IMG/VR virus record: IMGVR_UViG_3300034418_013339
Location: 1-43,206 of that record
From: a virus
Length of the DNA stretch: 43,206 nucleotides
Direction: 5' to 3' (one strand)
Shown: positions 38,188-43,206 of the stretch, one piece after another
Position numbering within the stretch: the stretch's first letter is position 1
How the letters are laid out: every line of letters begins with the position of its first letter
Made by a program: the position numbers and the translations under genes
The notes under the pieces: generated by a model
Told to the model about the DNA's origin: nothing
Database searches by the model: none
The model's input: only the letters and a program-made list of their open reading frames with translations

Positions 38188-38820
38188 ATGCCCAAAGCAA
38201 AACCACTTACTAAAGAACAAATAGTTGCTGCTCAATCCCAAACATTGAGTAATATGGCTGCTGCTAGGTGGTTGAATTGTTCTTATCAACACTATAAAAA
38301 GTGGGCAAAACTCTATAAAGATGAAGAAACAGGAAAAACTTTATTTGAAAAACAATTAAACCCCTCAGGTAAAGGAATCCCAAAATTCCTACGCTCTTCT
38401 GGTAAAGAACCTGCATTGTTAGATATTATTGAAGGTAGAATTAATGCTGCTTCATTTTCCCCTGAAAAAATTAAGTATAGACTTGTAAGTGAGGGATATT
38501 TATTAGAAGAATGCTCCAACTGTGGTTTCCATGAACGTAGGGTACTGGATTATAAAATACCCTTGTTATTACATTTTAGAGACGGAAACAAAAAAAATTA
38601 CCGCAAAGAAAATATAGAGTTTTTATGTTATAATTGTTATTACTTGACAATTGGAGATGTTTTTGATAATAAACAAATAGAAGGAATAGAAGACCATAAA
38701 CCAGTAAGTAAAAGTAACGTTGACTGGGAATTAGATGATTATACTAAACAACGTTTAAAAGAACTAGGTTTAGGTGATGATGAAGAAGATGATGGTCTTG
38801 ATATTGTAGCTTACTTATGA
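38188..38820 (+). CDS. HNH-like zinc-binding protein with N-terminal helix-turn-helix
   Basis: A 210-aa protein. Residues 19-40 (SQTLSNMAAARWLNCSYQHY) look like a helix-turn-helix. Residues 108-150 have CSNCGFHERRVLDYKIPLLL, HFRDGNKKNYRKENIEFLC and YNCYY: an HNH-type treble clef with two CxxC knuckles and the H and N of the motif, but Tyr/Cys where the final His is expected. It could be a DNA-binding protein or a nicking endonuclease that lost activity. Confidence 0.68.
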   Translation: MPKAKPLTKEQIVAAQSQTLSNMAAARWLNCSYQHYKKWAKLYKDEETGKTLFEKQLNPSGKGIPKFLRSSGKEPALLDIIEGRINAASFSPEKIKYRLVSEGYLLEECSNCGFHERRVLDYKIPLLLHFRDGNKKNYRKENIEFLCYNCYYLTIGDVFDNKQIEGIEDHKPVSKSNVDWELDDYTKQRLKELGLGDDEEDDGLDIVAYL

Positions 38821-38996
38821 AAAAGAAACACATTCGAAATATAAAAAATAAAAAACATAATAAACTGGTTAATGATTATGATAACCAGAAAAACAAACAC
38901 CTTGAACGTTTAGCTAAAAAAATGTTGGAGAACGACGAAAAATTTAGTAAATTACGTGAAAAGGGAATTAATGATAGTTTTCTAGATTTATTTTAA
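38817..38996 (+). CDS. Small very basic protein
   Basis: A 59-aa lysine-rich protein (MKKKHIRNIKNKKHNKLVND start). ATGA overlap with the HNH-like gene and 2 nt before the next. Likely nucleic-acid binding or structured only with a partner; no family recognised. Confidence 0.5.
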   Translation: MKKKHIRNIKNKKHNKLVNDYDNQKNKHLERLAKKMLENDEKFSKLREKGINDSFLDLF

Positions 38997-38998
38997 TT

Positions 38999-39298
38999 AT
39001 GGCCTATTCTGTAAGTGTAAAAAATTATCAAGAATTTGAAGATCTTATTTACAATAAGGATTTAAATATATCTAAAGCTTGTGTTAATGGTATTTTAAAA
39101 AATTTAAATACTAAAAAACGATTTGTCCATGTTCTGGAAATTATTATTGAAGATGAAGATAAAATCATGGATCTAACAGTTGATAGAAAAGATTTTATTG
39201 ATACATTAGAAAAAAACTTAGATATTCATGCTTATCATGAGGAGTATGAACGTTGTGTAGAAATACAAAACGCAATTCAAAAACTTAAAAATAAATAA
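38999..39298 (+). CDS. Helical protein, paralogue of the gene at 36935
   Basis: A 99-aa protein. Its C terminus, HEEYERCVEIQNAIQKL, mirrors VEIEDYDKCIEIQSLINKL of the gene at 36935, and the middle helices also align in pattern. The two are probably duplicates that have since diverged. Function unknown. Confidence 0.6.
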   Translation: MAYSVSVKNYQEFEDLIYNKDLNISKACVNGILKNLNTKKRFVHVLEIIIEDEDKIMDLTVDRKDFIDTLEKNLDIHAYHEEYERCVEIQNAIQKLKNK

Positions 39299-39300
39299 TT

Positions 39301-39873
39301 ATGAAACTTTATAGATACGATTCAAAATCACTTCAATTTAAAAAATTCCCAATTTCAACTCAAGCACTTAAAGCTTTGTTTACAGCAATTTTAATTTTCA
39401 TGTTTTTGGGGATGAGTACAACTGAAGTAAAAACCGAATATGTTACTAATACTGAAGATATTTTATTAGTAAGATCCAATCGAGAATTTTCAGAAGAAAA
39501 ATTAGTTAATTTACTTAAAGAACTTAATTTACCTTACCCCCATATTACTTTAGCTCAGGCCAAATTAGAATCAGGAGAATTTAGTTCTCGTATTTTTAAG
39601 GAAAATCATAACTTATTTGGTATGAAAGAAGCTAAAGTTAGAGTTAATTTAGCTCAAGGTACTCAATATGGGCATGCTTATTATAATAGTTGGGAAGAAA
39701 GTGTTTTAGATTATGCTTTTTGGTATTCTAGCTATGCTCGTAAATGTAAAACAGAAAATGAACTTTTTCAATTGTTAGACCAGCAATATGCTGAAGCTGA
39801 TCAATATGTATCATCATTGAAACATATCATATCAGATCAACAATTAAAAGAAAAGTTTAATGGCAAAAATTAA
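39301..39873 (+). CDS. Membrane-anchored glucosaminidase-like endolysin (GH73 type)
   Basis: A 190-aa protein with an N-terminal membrane segment (ALFTAILIFMFLGMS, about 25-40) that may serve as a signal anchor, then a GH73-like domain: ITLAQAKLESGEFSSRIFKE with the catalytic-type Glu in LESG, NHNLFGMK and YNSWEESVLDYAFWYSSYA. It would cut peptidoglycan in the periplasm after export. No holin is seen next to it. It overlaps the next small basic gene by 14 nt. Confidence 0.85.
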   Translation: MKLYRYDSKSLQFKKFPISTQALKALFTAILIFMFLGMSTTEVKTEYVTNTEDILLVRSNREFSEEKLVNLLKELNLPYPHITLAQAKLESGEFSSRIFKENHNLFGMKEAKVRVNLAQGTQYGHAYYNSWEESVLDYAFWYSSYARKCKTENELFQLLDQQYAEADQYVSSLKHIISDQQLKEKFNGKN

Positions 39874-40003
39874 GTCACAATCAACAACCTTATTTAAAGA
39901 CAAACCCAAAGTTAGTAGACCAGGTGTTCATGCAAAAACTAAAACATCAAAACTAAAATCAAGTAAAAATTATACTAAAAAGTATAGAGGACAAGGAAAA
40001 TAA
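39860..40003 (+). CDS. Small basic phage protein
   Basis: A 47-aa lysine/serine-rich protein: KDKPKVSRPGVHAKTKTSK, followed by a tail SSKNYTKKYRGQGK. Small proteins with this TKTSKLKSSKNY-x3-YRGQG ending are familiar from many phages, usually without a function. The start overlaps the lysin gene by 14 nt. Confidence 0.65.
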   Translation: MAKIKSQSTTLFKDKPKVSRPGVHAKTKTSKLKSSKNYTKKYRGQGK

Positions 40004-40022
40004 TTAATTTAAATTTAATGTT

Positions 40023-40163
40023 ATGAGTAAAAATTCAGGTAAACAGCTTTATGAAGCTAATCAGGAATGGTTGAAGTGGGCTAGAACAAAATACCCTAGT
40101 TTAAAAGTCAAGAAAAAAACCCCACCTCCTTTCCCTGTTTATAATGAGCTTAATGGATATTGA
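40023..40163 (+). CDS. 46-aa protein of unknown function
   Basis: Starts MSKNSGKQLYEANQEWLKWA and ends with KKTPPPFPVYNELNGY. It has a TTTAATGTT leader before its ATG, similar to the other leaders. The next gene overlaps it by 20 nt. No family recognised. Confidence 0.5.
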   Translation: MSKNSGKQLYEANQEWLKWARTKYPSLKVKKKTPPPFPVYNELNGY

Positions 40164-40335
40164 GATAGAAGATATAGGTAATTTTAAAGAATTTTTTCAT
40201 AGTGTTGATGATGAACTTTTATTAAAAATGTTTTTATATGACCCTAAAAGCATTTATAGATTATGTGCTTTTTTATCATTAGATCTTCAACTAGAAAAAG
40301 AATATCTTGAAAAAACTCAAAAAAAACCTAATTAA
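40144..40335 (+). CDS. Small acidic protein of unknown function
   Basis: A 63-aa acidic helical protein (MSLMDIEIEDIGNFKEFFHS start). Start at 40144 or at the in-frame ATG at 40153. Ends 3 nt before the first hairpin-promoter element. Confidence 0.5.
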   Translation: MSLMDIEIEDIGNFKEFFHSVDDELLLKMFLYDPKSIYRLCAFLSLDLQLEKEYLEKTQKKPN

Positions 40336-40338
40336 ATA

Positions 40339-40371
40339 TTTGGAGCCCCGAAAGGGGCTTCGTACATTTAT
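40339..40371 (+). promoter_or_regulatory. Hairpin-in-spacer promoter, copy 1
   Basis: TTTGG (40339-40343), the spacer AGCCCCGAAAGGGGCTTCG (19 nt), then TACATTTAT (40363-40371). GGAGCCCC and GGGGCTTC form an 8-bp stem (one G-T pair) with a GAAA loop. It sits between genes, 20 nt before an ATG with the AATAAAGGTT leader. In RNA from upstream it would be a stable hairpin, but without a T tract. Confidence 0.75.
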
Positions 40372-40391
40372 GGTATAAGAAAATAAAGGTT

Positions 40392-40832
40392 ATGCTTTGG
40401 AAATTTACAAATACAAACAAGTATGGCAATTTAAGAAGCCGTATTGTTTATCGTCCTGATGGAGAAGCATTTGGTTTTAATCCAAAAGGGTTTGGCAGTT
40501 TTGTTCATGTTCAGGTATTTAAATACATTTATGAACATCCCCTAATTCCACCTAGTTTATTTACTGGTCAAGATGGTCAAAAATATATTGTACCAACTTG
40601 GCAAAAGGTAGTACCTGAAACTACTTTAAATGATATTAAATGGGTTAAACCTGAAATCAAAAAACCCAAACCAGAAAAAAATGAGTGGTTATTTGAATCA
40701 AGTAGTGATCCCGGTCATTTTTATAAAGTAACTCAAGTTGGTATTACTTATAGATGTAATTGCCCAGGTGTTTGGAGAGCAAAAGATCGTCGTTGTAAAC
40801 ATATTAAAGAGGTAGAAAAATGTGTAAAGTAA
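40392..40832 (+). CDS. SWIM-type zinc-finger protein
   Basis: A 146-aa protein. The C terminus has YRCNCPGVWRAKDRRCKHIK, the CxC-x(n)-CxH signature of SWIM zinc fingers (about 121-140). The N-terminal 90 residues (start MLWKFTNTNKYGNLRSRIVY) have no recognised motif. Likely binds DNA or protein. Overlaps the HNH gene by 13 nt. Confidence 0.75.
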   Translation: MLWKFTNTNKYGNLRSRIVYRPDGEAFGFNPKGFGSFVHVQVFKYIYEHPLIPPSLFTGQDGQKYIVPTWQKVVPETTLNDIKWVKPEIKKPKPEKNEWLFESSSDPGHFYKVTQVGITYRCNCPGVWRAKDRRCKHIKEVEKCVK

Positions 40833-41194
40833 GTTGGTGTAATAACGAAACAGAATATTACAATAAATCTCAAAAATATACTTGGTGTCCAACCCATATC
40901 GAGTATAAAAAATGGGTTTCAAATGCCCCAACACGTCCTTGGTTGATGTATAAATTAGAAAAAATATTAAGTGGAGATCTTATTTGTGAGAATTGTGGTA
41001 TTGATAAAATAAAACAACATCCAAATAGACCACTTAAACAAGTTGTTTCTTTATTCGATGTAGACCACATTAACCCAGAAACAAAAGGGACACCTGAGGG
41101 TGAGCAACCAAGTAATTATCAATTGCTTTGTACTGATTGTCACAAATTCAAATCCCATGATGAGGGAGATTTTAAAAATAAACTATACAGATAA
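40820..41194 (+). CDS. HNH endonuclease
   Basis: A 124-aa HNH nuclease. Seen: CENCGIDKIKQ, SLFDVDHINPETKGTPEGE and NYQLLCTDCHKFKSHDEGD, i.e. D-H, N and H of the HNH site plus two CxxC zinc knuckles. An N-terminal pair (WCNNETEYY, WCPTH) may add another zinc site. Free-standing HNH genes of this kind are often homing endonucleases, but it could also be a packaging or DNA-repair nicking enzyme. Confidence 0.85.
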   Translation: MCKVSWCNNETEYYNKSQKYTWCPTHIEYKKWVSNAPTRPWLMYKLEKILSGDLICENCGIDKIKQHPNRPLKQVVSLFDVDHINPETKGTPEGEQPSNYQLLCTDCHKFKSHDEGDFKNKLYR

Positions 41195-41613
41195 TGGCAG
41201 AAAATAGAGGACGTCCAACAGAACAACCCGCAGTAGTAAAAGAAAAACGTGTTGAAACATTTTATGAAGTACCTTCCAAACCAGAATTAGGTGGAAAATC
41301 CGTTTGGTATTATGATCGTAGTAAATCAACAGTAGGTCCTTATAAGGTAGAACACACACCTCCTAAAGGGTATAAACACCCAAAAGTTAAGATAGTTAAA
41401 AATCAATCTTATGGAGGTATGCCTATAGTAATGGTGTTTAAAACATCAAATCGTTCTAATGCCAAAACTAAAATGAAAGTTTGGAATAACACTAATATTG
41501 ATTATATAGTATCAGCTGATAATTTACCGGGTGTTCCTGATAGCGCTATTATACTAGAATTAGGGGTTGGTGAAAATTTTATTACCCAATGGCAATCTAA
41601 ATATTCTTTATAA
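41194..41613 (+). CDS. Protein of unknown function
   Basis: A 139-aa protein (MAENRGRPTEQPAVVKEKRV start) with a basic, partly disordered N terminus and a beta-rich second half (VKIVKNQSYGGMPIVMVFKT). TAATG overlap with the HNH gene. No family recognised. Confidence 0.55.
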   Translation: MAENRGRPTEQPAVVKEKRVETFYEVPSKPELGGKSVWYYDRSKSTVGPYKVEHTPPKGYKHPKVKIVKNQSYGGMPIVMVFKTSNRSNAKTKMKVWNNTNIDYIVSADNLPGVPDSAIILELGVGENFITQWQSKYSL

Positions 41614-41642
41614 TATTTATAAATAAATTAAAATAATATACA

Positions 41643-42389
41643 ATGGCAACAAGAGCATTAGTAGGTTTTATTCAGGGAGATGCGGCTGGAAACCTTATTT
41701 TAACTTCAACATACAACCACTATGATGGTTATCCTGATAACTTAGGTAAAGGATTAGATAACTTCTATTCAGAACCAAATGAAGCATTAAAAATTGCTTC
41801 TATGGGTTATATTTCATACTTAGATCCTGAAACAGGTGAAATTGAAGCCAAACATAAAGAACCAGCTGAAGAAACTGTATTGCCTGATAATTTTGAAGAA
41901 GCAATGTTTAGAGTAGCTGAAAAAGGTGATGAGTATGGTGCTGATTATGTTTACATCTACAATGTTGAAACTTTAGATTGGGTACATGCCGAAAATACTG
42001 GAATCCGCAATACAGCTTATCGTCTTATGAATAAATTAGCAGACTATAAAGGAGGCGTTTTCCCCGATAGCGGAGATGAGATGAATGAAGATTATAATGC
42101 TAAATGGAAAAATTTTTTAAACAACGAAGGAATGGATTTTCCTGGATTTGAAGGTACCTCAGACCAATTAGATAGCTTAAGTTTATATAATAAAAAACCT
42201 ACTTTATCTCAAACAATCTCTCAAGCAATGTTTAAGTTACAAGATGAGCCTGAACATATGATTGATGCTTATAAAAAATCATTAGCTAATGATATTCGTT
42301 TAAATGGTCCTTCAGCTTATGCTGACTACTCAGTAGAAGATTTTATTGAAGACTATGAGAATTATATTGCCGATAAAATGGATATGTAA
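41643..42389 (+). CDS. Phage protein of unknown function
   Basis: A 248-aa protein. The N terminus ATRALVGFIQGDAAGN, with YNHYDGYPDNLGKGL, resembles a phage family of unknown function; the rest is acidic and helical. The 29-nt gap before it contains TATAAATA (41617-41624), the T4 late promoter box, but spacing and context are not diagnostic. Confidence 0.62.
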   Translation: MATRALVGFIQGDAAGNLILTSTYNHYDGYPDNLGKGLDNFYSEPNEALKIASMGYISYLDPETGEIEAKHKEPAEETVLPDNFEEAMFRVAEKGDEYGADYVYIYNVETLDWVHAENTGIRNTAYRLMNKLADYKGGVFPDSGDEMNEDYNAKWKNFLNNEGMDFPGFEGTSDQLDSLSLYNKKPTLSQTISQAMFKLQDEPEHMIDAYKKSLANDIRLNGPSAYADYSVEDFIEDYENYIADKMDM

Positions 42390-42413
42390 TTCATAAAAAC
42401 GTCATATGAAAAA

Positions 42414-42446
42414 TTTGGAGCCCCGAAAGGGGCTTCGTATATTTAC
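42414..42446 (+). promoter_or_regulatory. Hairpin-in-spacer promoter, copy 2
   Basis: TTTGG (42414-42418), the identical 19-nt spacer with the GAAA-loop hairpin, then TATATTTAC (42438-42446). It lies in the 78-nt gap between genes and precedes an ATG at 42468 with the AATTAAGGTT leader. Confidence 0.8.
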
Positions 42447-42467
42447 ATCATAAAGATAATTAAGGTT

Positions 42468-42842
42468 ATGTATAGATTCGAAAAAGAAAATCAAGATTTA
42501 TTTATTGCCCTTGCTAGTATTTTGAATACTAAAGGTGCTGCTATTGACATGGAAAGTGATTGGGATCACTGGAAAGAACACCAAGAAATTAAATACACTA
42601 ATGTTCCCTACGTTGGTAGTGGTCATTATATGGGTGATGAAGGTTTTTATTTTAGAGCCGCTCGTAATTTCTTTGGTATAAGTTTAGAAGAACTTAGAGA
42701 TAGTTTCCCAATCAATATTGATGGTTACAAATTTGAGTGTGTTAGTATTAGTGAATATGAAGTTGAATATGATGGTGACAGAAGTTGGCCTGAAAGTATT
42801 GGTTTCATTGTTACTAAAAATGGTGTAAACGTTTTAAAATAA
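42468..42842 (+). CDS. Phage protein of unknown function
   Basis: A 124-aa protein: MYRFEKENQDLFIALASIL start, with YVGSGHYMGDEGFYFRAARN in the middle. Driven by the copy-2 promoter and followed directly by copy 3, so it is probably its own transcription unit. No family recognised. Confidence 0.6.
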   Translation: MYRFEKENQDLFIALASILNTKGAAIDMESDWDHWKEHQEIKYTNVPYVGSGHYMGDEGFYFRAARNFFGISLEELRDSFPINIDGYKFECVSISEYEVEYDGDRSWPESIGFIVTKNGVNVLK

Positions 42843-42843
42843 A

Positions 42844-42876
42844 TTTGGAGCCCCGAAAGGGGCTTCGTATATTTAC
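42844..42876 (+). promoter_or_regulatory. Hairpin-in-spacer promoter, copy 3
   Basis: TTTGG (42844-42848), the identical 19-nt hairpin spacer, then TATATTTAC (42868-42876). It begins one base after the preceding stop codon and lies 18 nt before the ATG at 42895 (leader ATAAAAGTT). Confidence 0.8.
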
Positions 42877-42894
42877 CAAATAGAAATAAAAGTT

Positions 42895-43206
42895 ATGAAA
42901 GTAGAAAAATCAATTGTTACGCCTAAATGGCTTCAAATTAAAGCAATGTATGAGCAAGGTACTAACGGCTCAAACAAATATGGAACCAATTTCGAGATTG
43001 GTGGTGAGTTAGATGAACTCGCTTTGGAACTAGTAGATCTACTAGGTGAAATTACCCAACTTAAAGGATTTGATTGTGTTGTTGAAGGAGTGAAAATGGA
43101 TCTCTGGAAAGAACGTGTTTGGTCTTTGATTGAAAATGCTGGTTTGCTTCCTGAAATTGCTTGGAAAGATGAGCGTGATGCTGAAGAAGCTGAAGTCAAG
43201 GATAAT
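42895..43206 (+). CDS. Protein of unknown function, cut by the window end
   Basis: The first 104 codons are present with no stop, beginning MKVEKSIVTPKWLQIKAMYE. Acidic and helical, with GGELDELALELVDLLGEITQ. The hairpin promoter copy 3 drives it. No motif recognised in the visible part. Confidence 0.6.
   Translation, partial: MKVEKSIVTPKWLQIKAMYEQGTNGSNKYGTNFEIGGELDELALELVDLLGEITQLKGFDCVVEGVKMDLWKERVWSLIENAGLLPEIAWKDERDAEEAEVKDN

Noticed and set aside
41617-41624. TATAAATA, identical to the T4 late promoter box, before the gene at 41643
   Set aside because: One match in an AT-rich gap is expected by chance, and no gp55 or gp33 gene is visible here.
40344-42867. The three GAAA-loop hairpins as simple rho-independent terminators
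   Set aside because: The stems are followed by CG(T)A(T/C)ATTTA, not a T run, and the flanking boxes have exact promoter spacing. A role in 3'-end formation remains possible, but terminator alone does not explain the conservation.

Overview
This 43.2 kb window is a segment of a large, AT-rich, lytic-looking tailed-phage genome. Every supported gene is on the + strand. Genes are packed with ATGA, TAATG or 8-30 nt overlaps, and no gap is as long as 100 nt. The replication genes are of the T4 type: family B polymerase split over two ORFs, sliding clamp gp45, and clamp loader gp44 and gp62. The promoters found by eye (TTTGG, 19 nt, TATATT) resemble the Bacteroidota TTTG/TAnnTTTG pattern. Starts lack Shine-Dalgarno sequences and often read TAAGTTATG. 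Both point to a Bacteroidota host, probably a flavobacterium-like one; this is inference. No virion structural, packaging, tRNA, integrase or CRISPR loci were seen. TAA, TGA and TAG are all used as stops.

Region 1 (1-6.3 kb) is a 7-deazaguanine module: a DpdA-like transglycosylase, QueC, thioredoxin, QueD, QueE, and then GTP cyclohydrolase FolE behind its own promoter. An SNase-like nuclease, a hypoxanthine phosphoribosyltransferase and a MazG-like pyrophosphohydrolase lie among them. GTP would go through FolE, QueD, QueE and QueC to preQ0, which DpdA would insert into phage DNA. QueC, QueD and QueE all deviate from the textbook metal-binding motifs.

Region 2 (6.3-21.5 kb) carries replication and chaperone genes: split PolB, NodU-type carbamoyltransferase, gp45, FkbM methyltransferase, Hsp20 flanked by a long inverted repeat, GroES, GroEL, gp44, further methyltransferases, gp62, an Nmad1-like protein, a glycosyltransferase, a Cas4/RecB-like nuclease with four cysteines and a ribbon-helix-helix regulator.

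Region 3 (21.5-36.9 kb) is a glycan island: seven further glycosyltransferase-like proteins (one GT10-like) and a set of sugar-nucleotide enzymes. The core is a GDP-mannose 4,6-dehydratase-like SDR, a ColD-like PLP protein with His-His where aminotransferases have lysine, a TPP-dependent E1 alpha/beta pair, two SDRs with displaced catalytic tyrosine, an RmlC-like protein, a cupin and a shortened HldE-like kinase. Together they suggest a phage-encoded route to a GDP-linked, two-carbon-branched 3,6-dideoxyhexose. This is the most novel proposal for the window.

Region 4 (36.9-43.2 kb) contains small accessory genes: a paralogous pair, a DksA-like zinc finger, two HNH-type proteins, a membrane-anchored GH73-like lysin and a SWIM zinc finger. 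Three copies of an unusual promoter here carry an 8-bp GC-rich GAAA-loop hairpin exactly inside the 19-nt spacer.
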